This document shows, piece by piece, positions 20,641-32,779 of a stretch of 64,000 nucleotides of DNA. The DNA lies in contig CM038920.1 in assembly GCA_021904315.1 (NCBI GenBank), positions 1,426,001-1,490,000 of the forward strand. Direction: 5' to 3'. The position numbers were made by a program, and so were the translations under genes. The stretch is from Sphagnum magellanicum (lineage: Eukaryota; Streptophyta; Sphagnopsida; Sphagnales; Sphagnaceae). The notes under the pieces were generated by a model that made no database searches, was not told the DNA's origin, and saw nothing but the letters and a program-made list of their open reading frames with translations. Positions within the stretch are counted from its first letter, which is position 1. Every line of letters starts with the position of its first letter.

Positions 20641-23570
20641 AATATGCAAAAGTTGCCATATTTTGAGGGAAAAAAGTCTTGAGTTGCCATATTGGCTACT
20701 CAAATCTGGCTCATTCCTCTCATTCCTCTTGTGAATCAGGAGTCCACCTAATTCACAAAATTCGAAAAAAAAAGAGAAAAAACCATGCTTCTAACCACTT
20801 AAATATTGCAACACAAAATGTAGTTGTTGAGCCCCTTTACAGGTCTAAATAGACAGAAAAACAAGAAGCTCATAGTAAAATGACCAGTGTTGTTAGCTGG
20901 TTATTGCTTTTAAAACAAAACCAGCTGAGTAGGTTATTTTATATTTTATATTTTTGGATCACAGGGTGTCAATATAATTAATTAAAAAAATAGACCCAGC
21001 AATTATCAAATTATTCAGTTATTTTTGGGTAATAACTGCTGGTTATGCATACAGGTAAGTTGTCAAATACCCTTGAGAATCATTGGTTATATTGCCTAGG
21101 AAGGGTAGGTTGTAGGGGTGTTTTATTATATTTTATTTATTTTTCTGTTTTCTATCATAAACATGTTGAGGGATTTAGGGTTGATAGTTTACATGGATGG
21201 CATTTCAATCATCTGCATAGGTTATTAAAAATCAGGTTTATTGAAAATTCAATACTCAACCCATACTTCTTGTTGATGCTTCAAATAATATGTATTACTG
21301 GATATGTTATTTGTCATTTTTCAAAAGAAATTCAATAGCATCTAGTAGGTTATTAATAATCGGGTTCATAACTGAGTTTTCTTTCTCAATAATTGTTAAA
21401 CACTAGTAACAAGTATGCCCTTTATGGCAAGTTTAAACTTCAAACTAAAAACTTCCCTTCCTTGATATTGAATTTCTCATCTTGATGCATACAATTGTAT
21501 TGAAGATACCCATGTATCGTATGCAAACATAATATTTCAGATGTCATCACCCATTAGAATTATTTGCAAAGAAAACAAAACTTAGGAATAAAACTTTGGG
21601 TTTCACTGAAATTAAGATGATAGTCAAAATGCAAAATGGGATTGTGCAACAGGAAAATTAAAAAGGAGAAAATTCTTTTTTTTCTTCCCAAACTAAGGAT
21701 GATTTGAGTTCTTATTTCTTACATTTGTTTAGGGGTCTATTTAGGTTATGGGATGTGGGTTGCTTAGGGGATTACACAAAGCCTACTTAATGAGTTACTT
21801 AGGGATTTCTTACATTAGGGAATACTCGGGATTATTTAAAGGTTTACCTAGGGCTAACTCATAATGCAAGAGAGGCCTACATAGGCCTACGTAAGAGGGT
21901 ATCTAAGATAGGGGATATCAAAAATCTAATCTCTAATATGGTAATGTATGTAGATTGTACTGTGGTCAGAATAAAACTTTGTGTGACTAATTAGGGGTAT
22001 TCATCCTTATTTTTGAAGAGTAACCTTTACTTTGGTGGATTTTGTGGATAGCTTTGAAGAAAAGGGAGGATGAGTGGGTAGGATCAGCTCAAACTAAGGC
22101 CTAAAGTGAGGATTACTTTTATGGAGAACTTTATTACGAGTGGGTAGGATGAGCCTCAAACTAAGGCCTAAAGTGAGGATTATTTTATCGAAAAGTTTAT
22201 TGAGTGAACTAAGAGCCAAAATCTTATGCCCAAATCTTACACCAATGCTTAGTCTCCTGTCTAGGGGCAAAGCCAATAAATTGAGATCTCAATTTGTCTC
22301 GATCTCAATCATAATCAAGATATTAGTTAACAAATTGGAATAGGTGGCTGTGCTATGATTTGGTGATCAAAACATGAGAGTAGAAAAATCTTAAACAACT
22401 TTCACGTTGTAGTCAGTTGTGGTGATTTTTAGCAATTTTTTTTTCTTTTTTTTCAGTTATGGGCTTTTTTTTTTAAAGACAGGAAATTGTGGCAGAATAA
22501 TCTTAAATTTTTTTTTGACAAAATGGTGAAAGTTTGCCACAAAATAATCACCAAAGCAGCCCGCTGCTTAACGGCTGTGCCCCTAATAGTATGAAATGAA
22601 ACTATAAACAGTTATATAACTGAAACACATTCCATGAAGATCCCAGAAAATGTTAGTTCAGACTAACACCCAGTGAAGATTCATCAAAATGTGGATCCAA
22701 AGGAATTCTGCTTGTTCTTAAGTCTCTCACAAGCAAAGCCAACAAAAATAAAATGTACAGCAAGTTAAAAACATGTCAGTGGCCTTGTACCTTGACTACC
22801 ACTGGAGTACCATGGCAAGTTCAACAATTCAATGTTGAATAATGGAGTACCATGGCAAGTCCAACCATTATGATGTTGAATAATTATTTTATTTTGCAGA
22901 TCCCATGTCAAAATAAAAATCTGGAAATATTCTCAAATATCACCTTATTTTTCTTTCAAAACATTTCTTCATTAAAAAACGTATTTAAACGTATTTCAAT
23001 ATTTCTGAAAATAATATAATTAGTGTTGAAGCTCCCAATGTAACCCACTAAATTTCCAGGCCCATCAAGCAAAGTTCACAATAGTCATGATCTTAATTTG
23101 CAAACCCAGACAGTTAGAATCCACAAAGGTATCAAAAGCCCTCCTTCAATAAATAATTAGCATCAGCCGTTTATTACTGTTGGTGATAGATGTGTGGGTG
23201 CACACAATGAGCAGGTTTCTGTGTCCAGACAAACAGTAGCATGCACTTGCTGCCAAGGATGGAACCAGGTTGAATGTGTGAGAAGCTGGATTGAAAGTGG
23301 GCTGATTAGGTGACCCCTAAACACCTGCCTTCTTTTGGACATCAACTCACAGTGCAATTCGTCTCATTGTAAAAATTTCAAAATTATGTCCTCATTGAGA
23401 CATCAAACAAAACAATCATCAAAACTTGACTGATTGCCCCTAATAAATGATGCTTACTTACCCCATCCAAAATATAACTGCAACCCTTGCTGATAATAGA
23501 GATACCCAGAAAGGTCACTCTCTCCTCAACTCTTCTGTTATCCCCTAACCCCTCTTTTAACCGCTAAACA
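20641..23570. repeat. Module E, copy 1
   Basis: It matches 44,453-47,250 and the start of another copy at 63,690-64,000. The last part, 23,380-23,570, is present only here. Open frames such as the minus-strand one at 23,163-23,357 have a broken counterpart at 47,032-47,217 and show no protein-like conservation. No gene recognised. Confidence 0.82.
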
Positions 23571-26500
23571 CTATTATTCACAAAGTAATGAAATTTCATT
23601 AATTATGGGTACAAAACGCTGAACCTGAAGATTAAATGCACAAGGTTCGAAAATATTTATACCTCCAGTACACACAACAATAGCAGTCATTGGTTAGTTG
23701 AAGGCAATCATGGCTTCAAGAAAAAATAGTCAGGGTAAAATTCAGATCAGGTCAAATTTTGTGCAAATCTGAGTTTCCATCCCCAGCCCAGGCCCCAGTG
23801 TATTTATTTCAATGTTTCTTAAAAATCTCACCCTCTTTATGACCAAACATGAGTACTGGTGCTGTGTTTTCATTACTGTGCGGAGATCTCTAATGTCCTT
23901 CACCTGATTGGTCCCTGTTATTTGTTAGACAGCATGAAATGCCACCCCTACTGGCCTTCTTCCCCCCAAAAGTCAGTACAAGCCATATTTTCATCTAGAC
24001 CCTCCCTAAATTGACATGCACTTCCCAATGAGCGAGCCATTTGGAACCCATGACCACATGCTACATGATTGAATTTATTTTTGAGAAATATTTATGTTAT
24101 TGGTTGCTACATCAATTTAAATTAATGAAAAAAAAGATTCTTGGCTTATCAGAAATTTAGGTTTTAACTAGTCTAGTTTTAGATCTTCCAAAGACTTAAG
24201 ATACAGGTTTGCTAAACTAGATGAAGATTGTAAAGATATTATATTCAGTGTTGTTGTCAATACCTTAGTGTGATATAAGTTGGCATTTCCTCTGAGAGAA
24301 CCAGCTGCCTTTTGAGGGAAAGATGTATGAGCTTGGTCTCTCTGATACCTTGTAATAAATAGGTCTTGCCAGGGATTCTTCCAGCAACAAATTTCTGCCC
24401 AACTGTGTCTTTAAAAATACTATTTCATCCCATATGAGGGAATTTATGGAACAAATGGCCCAAATTCACTGATGACCGTTGTCTTTTCTTGAATTGTCAT
24501 GCCATAAAAGGTGACACTTCTTTCAATTTCGTGAGTTCATCAGTTGATTTTGATGAAGTTTTTTGCAAATCTCCAGATTTTAATGATATGTTCCAGCAAG
24601 GAGCCAAAAACATAGAAGTTTCCCTTTTTTCAAAATCGTTTCATATATGGTGTATAGTCAAAGTTGGCTAAATTTTTTCTGCATGACCACCACTTTGGCT
24701 ACATCACAAAACTAAGAAATGAAACATTGGGTTCCAACAGAATCAAGTAATCAGCATATATCACATCAAATGTGCACAAAACTTTCACAAGTTGTACATG
24801 GCTCAGCTCCTGGAGCAACAAGGATCATGCAGAGCTTGATTAATTGACAAACCCTACATTGGTCAAAATGTACACCCAACCATTATTCTTATTTTCAAAA
24901 ATAGTGAAAATGTCCTGAATGATCACAATTTTTGAGGTGCTTTTTTCATTTTCTGAAAAAAATTCACCAAGTTGGTAAATTTCATCACAGAAAGCACTGT
25001 CACTACTTATCCACCTACATTTTTCTCTTTTTGTTTGGTGTCATTTTGGTTGGAATGGGAATTGGCAATAAATGAAAGGGCATTCATGGCACTTAAGAGG
25101 GTGCCAACCAATAAGATCCTTCACACTCTTAATGAATGGGCACAATAGCCCTCTTTCTGGGAGGGCTATGAATTGATATGAAGTGCCTTCGAGCCTTCCA
25201 TAATCGAAATACACTAGGGAATTTTTTCAAGTGCTTTGTGATATGTACTCCGCACTCCCTAATCCATGGGGCACGTATCAATTCTTCAGTTATTCATGAT
25301 TAAGAGTATCCCCGCGCTTCTCCTTATGTGACCCTGCACATTAAAATCGGATGAAGAAAAGCCAACATGTGCGGGTTTAACTCAGGGAATTGGTTTTTGT
25401 CCTGCAAATTTATCCGTCTGCTGAGGCTAGTAAAATACGTAGCAAAGCTGTGCACCTGCTAGTAAAATACGTAGCAAAGCTGTGCACCTCTAGAGAAGAC
25501 TGTAATAAATATGATCTAACTTCTTGTCTGTGTTTTTAATTGGCCAATCATGATGAGTGCAGGTGATTTGCTATTTCCCACCTATTTGCAGTCCCTGTTT
25601 CAGTTTATGGGTGGGATTGGGAAAAAGTAAATCACTAAACTTGGATTTGAGAAATATTTGTGCAGAGTCGCATACTGAGCACCAGTGGGCATGCTCAAAA
25701 CAGTTATTTGTTCTATATAACGCATTGTGGCATGTGGCTTTCACATCCCAAGTTTCAACTTGGCTTGAAAAGCCAAGTTAGCAAAGAAATCCATGTCAAC
25801 AATGGGTGTTCTTTCTTGAAGCATATGAAAGTCATTGTTCAAAGTTTTGGGAACCAGTAGAGAGCCTTTACCTCAAAAAACATTAATTGTCTAGGTCTCT
25901 CATGCCATCATAACCTAGAGGCTGGTCAAGCCTGGTCTCCTAACAGATGGTTAAATCAATTTGAACTTGCCTCCAAGTGAATGCATCTAGCATGATGCAA
26001 TGAACTAAAATTTGAAGACTAAACTCTACATAACACTGTTTTTTCCCAATTGTGTGATACCGTTGGGGTGGCAATCATCCAGAAGATGATTTAACAAAAT
26101 TTGGCTATTAACAAAATATGAAAAAATTCAAAATCCTTTTATATTTTTTGCTACCTGCTTGAACAATCGTAAAAAAACATGGTGATTTTTTTCAATGTTA
26201 TGAATTTTGGAAATTTTTTTCAGAAAATCATTGAAGTTGCAATTTTAAAATTCCAAAATTTTGCAACAATGCAAAATTTCAGACACAAAAAAAGGGCTGT
26301 TATGTAGCTTTCTATATTATCACTCTAGAGAAGTAATGTTGTACTAACTAAGGCAACATCAATTACAGTTTACTAACAGTCATTTTCATTTCAAGTGATG
26401 CTTGTAATCTCTTTGTTTAGTTTTTCCCTTTGCATGTAGTTTTGGCAAAGATATCTGAAAGCAACGGATTCGCTGAAAAGAAATGAGTTAAGCAAAAAAG

Positions 26501-26640
26501 CAGGTGCCATTGCCAATTCTAGATCAAAGTAAGCTTTCAACAATATTGTCATAGATGGCAATGTCATATCCCCACTTCCTGTAACTGTTTTCTGTGTTAT
26601 GGGCCTTTAGACATGCTTTTGTCCAATACCCAAAATCTGG
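23571..26640. repeat. Module B, copy 2
   Basis: Counterpart of 5641-9560, without the MITE and foldback insertions and lacking the stretch matching 7445-7840. It contains a private perfect 32-bp tandem duplication at 25,426-25,489. No gene recognised. Confidence 0.85.
25426..25489. repeat. Perfect 32-bp tandem duplication
   Basis: Positions 25,426-25,457 are repeated exactly at 25,458-25,489. The module B copy 1 counterpart near 8380-8412 has a single unit, so the duplication is recent. Confidence 0.95.
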
Positions 26641-27039
26641 TTGTAGATATGACACAATTATTTTGTGAGTTCAATTGCTAGAGTGTGACCTTGAAGAATT
26701 GATAATCTTTCAAAAAAATCACATGTGAGCATTTTGAGAGTTTTAAAAATCTAGTATTAACTAATTTTTCCTATATCTACCCAAACATTAAGGTGAAAGG
26801 AAAAGTTTTTAAAAGCCAAAATGTTCCTTGATGTGAAAATGGGGAAAGTTGAATACACATCATGGAATTAAGGACTTTCATCATATAGTGGATGCCAACT
26901 CAAAAAAGGGGATACATTCAAAGTTTTAAACATCTTCAATTTATATTGAATATGTACATCATCATAAAAGGAGGGCAATGATATAATGTTATCTTTTGAA
27001 AGAGTATTTAGGGAATTTAACATGCCAAGCCTAATGGCA
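26641..27039. other. Spacer between modules B and C, unit 2
   Basis: AT-rich sequence without counterpart in unit 1. A short GAAAGAGTATTTAGGGAATT segment near 26,998 matches the start of the conserved open frame in module F (37,020 and 48,424). Otherwise nothing is recognised. Confidence 0.45.
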
Positions 27040-27458
27040 GGGGCATACTAGTGAAAATAAAAAAAATCACCAGGGAATTTTCGCCAAATTTTGATCTGAA
27101 AACCATGATTTCAATTGATACAAGGGATTTCATGGAACAAATGGCTCAAATTGACTAGATTTCAAGGAAAAAAATCTCAAATCTCCAGACATTTTAATGA
27201 TAGTTTCTCATAACTAGCCAATAATATAGAGGATCTTTTTTTGTTTTTAATCCTTTCATATCTGGTGCATAGAAAAATTTGGACAAATCTTTTTTTGCAT
27301 GATCATCACTTTGGCTACATCTCTAAGTTGGCAAAAGAAACTCTGGATCTCACTTGGGTGCAGGAGAATCAAATAATCAGCCTATATGGTAGGTAAGCAT
27401 TCACATCAAATGTGCACAAAACTTTCAAAAGTTGTACACGGCTCAGCTCTTGGCCTTT

Positions 27459-27653
27459 GGTGAAGCAGCACCCAGGCTGGTACCATGGTAAAGTCCCCAA
27501 ATTTTATCTAAATTGCTTGAAAATATTATGAATATCCCATGTTTAGGCTAAATCAGGGTCTCTGAGTCCAAATCTAACATTTCTTGGGAATAACTTGGCC
27601 ACTAAGAAACCTTGCTCAAGAAGGTGAAGGTACCAGTGCGGGTGCTGCAATAC
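27459..27653. mobile_element. MITE relic, counterpart of 10,238-10,412
   Basis: The left end reads GGTGAAGCAGCACCCAGGCT and the right end has the inverted partner with GGTACCAGTGCGGGTGCTGC. The core motifs CATGGTAAAGTCCCC and CTGAGTCCAA are shared with the intact element at 5699. Confidence 0.65.
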
Positions 27654-30600
27654 AGAGGAAGATCATGCACAGCTTAATAAATGGACAAACCCTTCTTGTG
27701 TCAACATATACATCTACTGATTAGTTACTACAAACTTCTGTCAGAGCTGCTTGAATGTCTAGGAAATGAGGATGGAAATTTTATGAATGTCCCAAAAGGT
27801 CATCCCACCCACAACATGTGTCTTTCATCCAATTAATTTACATCTATGTTTTGGGTGTAGCTGGCTCCTTCCAATGGCTCCTTTTATCCAAATTTATCCT
27901 CATTGTTCAGCTTATTTTATTGGATTTAAGTTCCTTGTGGGACCTCATTAACAGTTTTGAATTGGTAAAGTTTTAAACATCTTTGTATGTGTATTTCTGT
28001 ATACAAAAGATTTCACCCTATTAATAGGAAAGCAGGAGTAGGGTTTCTTAGAAAGTTGAATTAGGACCAGGGTTTAGAGTTATCTAGTTCTAAGGTATGT
28101 CATTATTTTGAAATTACTACGCATGTAGTTATAGGTGCATGCATGTGGCCAGGTTGAAATAGCACCTACACTGGTACCTTCTTTAGTGAGGCCATGCAAC
28201 AAGGGCCATCATTAGTGCCAGAAAGCTGAATTTGGAGGCCTCAGATGAATGTAGTTAAGTACATAAGGATGCACGTATGTATGTACAATAAATTAATCCT
28301 AGCTAGTGTGAATTCAATATTTGGATCAGCTATGAATATTAAAATATTCTTAAAATGGGGGATGTTTAAAACTTATGATTCTAACATCCATGGTAACTAT
28401 AGATCACACCAGCAAGGAAAACCCAATAGAAAGTGTTGAAGTTGGAAACTACCTAGCATGGACCTTAATCACTTGATTTAATTTATCACTTGGTCCAAAC
28501 TATTTTTCATTCTCTTGTTAGGTTTCAAAGGGGTTTATGTAATCAAGTTTCTAAGCAATCCACCCAAGCAGTTTATTTTTCCTTGGATCCTCTTCATTGG
28601 AATGGGAATTGATGCCACTTAAGAAGGTGCTATCCAATGCAGGGAAAATGTATAAGGTAAAGCCCCAAGGTGGGGGCATTACCAAAATAAGGGGCTGAGG
28701 AAAATAGGGTCATAGAGTCCAACCATGCATTTTGGGAATGTCCCAATCCACTTGTGGGCTTAACCCATGGGATCACATTCATGAGGCGAAAGTTATCATG
28801 AACTCAAACATACATAGATTAAGATGCATATGAGATGGAGAGTTCTTGTGGTTACTCATTAAGGGTGCAAGCAATCTTACACCTACTTAGGAGTGGGAGG
28901 CCTCTCACACCTACTATGACTCTAAAATTTGCATAAGATCCCTCACACTCTTAATGCATGGGCATAATACCCCATCCATTCTGGGAGGGATATGTATGGA
29001 TTGGAGATGCCATAATCCAAAAACACTAGAGAATTTCTCCAAGTGCCTTGTGATATGTACTCCCCACTCCTAATCTATAGGGCATGTTTCCCATTTCTGC
29101 AGTTATCAATGACTTAGACAGTTATTTGTTTCATAAAAGCATGGAGAAATATGGTTTTTTCACATCCCAAGTTCCAACTTGCCTTTTTGAGCTAGTTGAG
29201 TTCTCCAAGTTACAAACTAGGTGTTCTTGCTTGAAGCAAGCTGGTGCCCCTACTAATTCTCCACACATATGAAAGTCATTGTTCAAAGTTTTGGGAACCA
29301 CTAGAGAGAGTTTACCACAAAGAATATTGAATGTGTAGGTCTCCCACACCACCATAGCCTAGAGGCTGGTGAAGCCTGGGCTCCAAATTGACAGTTAAAT
29401 CCTTTGTAAATTAACACCAAGTCAATGCATCTAGCGTGATGCAATAAGGTAAATTTTGAAGACAAAACTCCATGTAGCAGTGTTTTGTTTTTCAATTTTA
29501 TGATATAGCTGAGTGGCAATCATCTAGAAACAAAATTGGCTATTACAAAGTATGAAAGAAATAAATAAATACCATTATATGTATTTTGCTACCTAATTGA
29601 ACCATGTATAGAAACCTGGTGATTTTTTCAAAATATTTTGAATTAATTTTTTTACTTTAGAAATTTTTCAGAAAATCATTGATTTTGTGATCTAGCATTT
29701 CCAAATTTTTCCAAAATATTTCAAAATATTTTGAATTAATTTTTCACACCCAAAAAAAAAGACTGCGATGTAGCTGTATATATCACTCAGACAATTAATG
29801 AAGTGCAACTAAGTGAAGCAACCTCATTTACAGTATTACAACAGTCATTTTCATTTCAAGTGATGCTTGAAATCTGTTTGTTTAGTTTTTCCCTTTGCAT
29901 GTAGTTTTGGAAAACACATCTGAAAGCCACTTCAATCTGCTTGAAGAGAAATGGGTAAAGCAAAAAGGGAGTGCTATTGCTAATTCTAGACCAAAACTAA
30001 GCTTTCAACAATAATGTCATAGATGGCAATGTCATGTGCCAACTCTAATTGTCTTCTCTGTTTTGGGCCTTTAGGCAACTTCAGTTTTGGCAGACATAGT
30101 GAAAAGCAGCTTATCTACTTGAAAGGGGGCCATTGCCAATTTTAGACAAAACTAAGCTTGCAACAAACAACACCTATTCCTAGCTCGCTGCCATCTATGT
30201 CCAAAGTTTAGTTTCAACTAGAAACCCAGAGATGGCAATGCTATGTCCGTGTGAATGTTTTTATTTGACAAATTTTGTTATTTTCAACAAAAAAATTTGG
30301 GGTTTTTTTTTCTGGCTTGTAAATTCGGCTAAGTTTGCAATTTTATTGAAAATTTTCTCAATTTTCTTATATCACAAAATTGGGAAGAAAAGAACTTGGT
30401 CCCTGTGTTTATCTGTCATTTGCTCTTAAACACAATTCTGGAGCCAATACCCAAAATCCAATTGCAAGTACCATAACTATGTACATGTCCTACTAGCTCA
30501 CTCAAGAAAGCAATGCTGAGGGAGAGAGGGGATCTGAGGAGAGGGGGTGGCTGGGAGTGGGGTAATGTTAAACCAGCCATATAACATTTGACTAGGACCT

Positions 30601-30859
30601 ACAACCATGGTACATGGCCAACAATCTGATATGCCAACCAAACTCTACTAAACCTCATCAAGATAAATCAAAACCTATTACACTAACTAAAAGGGTTCTA
30701 ATGGGTAACGAATGTGGATTTGGCTTTGTGATCCTTGTAGCATTAGTGGATTAGAGGTGCAAAATGAGGAAGCAGTTTTGCATTTTACTCCTGTCCCATC
30801 GCCACCCATTGTGGTTAGCTCCATATATTAACCATCCACATGCATTTACTCGCCTAATA

Positions 30860-31000
30860 GCCACAAGTGCTTTACCTACATACCTACCTACGGAGTAACC
30901 GCAGTTAAAATTCCCTTGGACCTACTTATGTACATTGTACCTACCCACTTCGATATGTAGCTACATAGGTAATGTGAGTGCGAAGTAGCCCCAAGGTTTA
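30860..31000. repeat. CCTACC/TAGG-rich stretch
   Basis: Clustered TACCTAC and GTAGGTA steps (30,882-30,985) form a degenerate tetranucleotide tract with both orientations present, like the purer tract at 43,860-44,090. Confidence 0.55.
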
Positions 31001-31193
31001 CTGTAAAGGTTACTGAGGTGGTTCACCATTGCCAGGGCACTTAGTTGTGACCCGAGCGCACTTTAGCATCCATTGGAAACCTGTTAAGACTCAGTCAACT
31101 TTAGATCAGGTAAAAACAACAAGGACCAAGTTATCAACGTGGTAACTTCTCATGTAAAACTCTTTTACTTCTTCTATCAGCTCATCTGGCCAG

Positions 31194-31378
31194 GGTGAAC
31201 CGCCACCCTCCTTGGCACCTTCATCATTTTGAGCGACGCCTCTCGGTGGCCATATTAAACCCAAGAAATTAGATTTGAACTCAGATTTAGTCTATGCATG
31301 GGATATTTGTAATAATTTCAAAGAATTTAAATGGGATTTGGGATTTTTACCATGGTACCAACATGGGTGCTGGTTCAT
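31194..31378. mobile_element. MITE relic, counterpart of 14,170-14,358
   Basis: The left end is GGTGAACCGCCACCCTCCTT and the right end carries ACCATGGTACCAACATGGGT followed by GCTGGTTCAT. These are imperfect inverted repeats. It lies about 260 bases upstream of the GC-rich SPX promoter region. Confidence 0.65.
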
Positions 31379-31639
31379 CCAAGGCCAGTTCACACTACGT
31401 AGGTAACTAGGTATGTAAGTACCAGGGTACCCATGTGGAAGTGAGTAGGGCATAGTAGGAAATGTAAGTAGTTAAATGATTGTCCAGGTAGGTGGGTTAG
31501 GCACTTGGCACCTAATATTAGATGGTAAGTAATCGACATGTGGAAGGTAAGTAGATGGAAATTGTGGATGATTTAATAGTACATAGCTCATCACATCAGG
31601 CTTGACAACCTATGGGCCAGGAATATCAATGAAAATTTG

Positions 31640-31985
31640 TTTTCTATCCACAAACCATCATCCATCGACCCATCCTGTATGGGTCGCCGGACAAGTGCTG
31701 GTTAACTCTGCAAGCCCGGCTGGTGTGCGGACTGACAGACCAGCCGGTGACCATGACAGGGCGTCCGCTGCAAGCCCTTCGATTTGTCGTGTCTCGGGCA
31801 CCACGGTCCCCGGGAGCTCCAGGCCATCCCGAGCCGACCAGAGAGGGTTGTTCCCTGACCTCCTCTCCCCTGGAGCGCTCGCAAGTCCCCACACTGGCGG
31901 GCTTTCTTCTTCCCTGACCTAAGGACCTTGAAGAGAGGAAGAATCAACAGCTATAAAGCGACAGAGAGAGTGCTGCTGCGCAGAC
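31640..31985 (+). promoter_or_regulatory. GC-rich TATA promoter of the SPX gene
   Basis: Base composition changes sharply at about 31,650 from AT-rich repeat to GC- and CG-rich sequence. A TATAAA box lies at 31,952-31,957, placing the likely transcription start near 31,980-31,990. The open frames across this stretch on both strands are by-products of the GC content. I found no PHR-type P1BS site (GNATATNC) by eye between 31,380 and 32,780, which is notable for an SPX gene. Confidence 0.6.
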
Positions 31986-32034
31986 TTCCATTGCATTGTC
32001 TTCCATTCTTCTCAACTGAACTCTTCGTAGCTCA

Positions 32035-32182
32035 TCCTCTGTCGTCTCCTCCTCCTCCTCCAGCTGCTGGTTCTCTCCCGTGTCTGGAGTCTTCTCTCAG
32101 GAGCCGCCTATCCTCTGTCGTCTCCTCCTCCTGCAGCTGCTGTTCTCTCCGGTGTGTGCAGTTTTCTCTTAGGAGCCGCCTA
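32035..32182 (+). repeat. Tandem duplication of a CT-rich leader segment
   Basis: Two imperfect copies (32,035-32,110 and 32,111-32,182; 76 and 72 bases) each run from TCCTCTGTCGTCTCC to AGGAGCCGCCTA. They lie in the presumed 5' leader of the SPX gene, about 600-750 bases before the start codon. A 5' intron ending at the TGCAG at about 32,708 is possible. Confidence 0.85.
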
Positions 32183-32779
32183 TGATCTCGTGCGATTTTC
32201 CAATATCTTTTTTCTGCTATTTGCAACCTCTTCTTTTCTAATATCGTTTGTGAATTGCTGCTGCTTTTGGCTGTTGATCATCATCTCTGCTTTAAAAGAA
32301 CAGCTGCTTGGGGATCACGCAGAGAGTAATTCATTCTCGTCTTTCCACCACCAGCTCTGGAATTGTTCCAACGTTCGTTGTTGTTTCACTGACGTATGGT
32401 CGTCGCCGCTGCAGCGGCTCCCTCTCTCTCTTTTCCATTATAATTGCTTCCAAGGTCGTGCACTAGGATCGAAATTAGGTCGAGTCTAGTTCAGCTGGCG
32501 CACAGTTTTTTCAGCGGTGTTTAAAGGTTTGGGATTTTTTCTGATATGGTGGGTTGTCATGCTGAGGGATTGGTTATGAAGAGTTTGCAGCCTTGTGAGG
32601 GTGGGTAGGTGTTAAAGAAAGAAGTTGCAACCGCTACTAGTGTTGTTGTTTTCGTTGTTTTCAGTTCTTTTCTGCCCAACCGATTTTCGTTTTGTATTGG
32701 GCTGCAGGCGGCCAGACCTCGGCAGCCGTAGCTCAACAGATCTCATCTCCATCTCCAGGAAGCTTGCACAATCGAAACT

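Larger units (their letters stand above)
27040..31640. repeat. Module C, copy 2
   Basis: Counterpart of 9740-14,612 without the LTR-like insertion. It also has about 380 bases (30,620-31,000) that are missing or reduced in copy 1 and include CCTACC/TAGG steps. It ends directly against the GC-rich promoter region of the SPX gene. No gene recognised inside. Confidence 0.83.

Noticed and set aside
23163..23357. Minus-strand open frame in module E, with counterpart at 47,032-47,217
   Set aside because: The two copies share only part of the peptide and differ by frame changes, which is the pattern expected of non-coding repeat DNA.
31602..31947. Overlapping open frames of about 80-106 codons on both strands in GC-rich sequence
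   Set aside because: This is the promoter region of the SPX gene. Stop codons are rare because of GC content, and no frame resembles a known protein.
32154..32489. 111-codon open frame in the SPX leader as an upstream gene or uORF
   Set aside because: It runs through the duplicated CT-rich leader and a possible 5' intron, has a hydrophobic, compositionally biased product and no sign of conservation.
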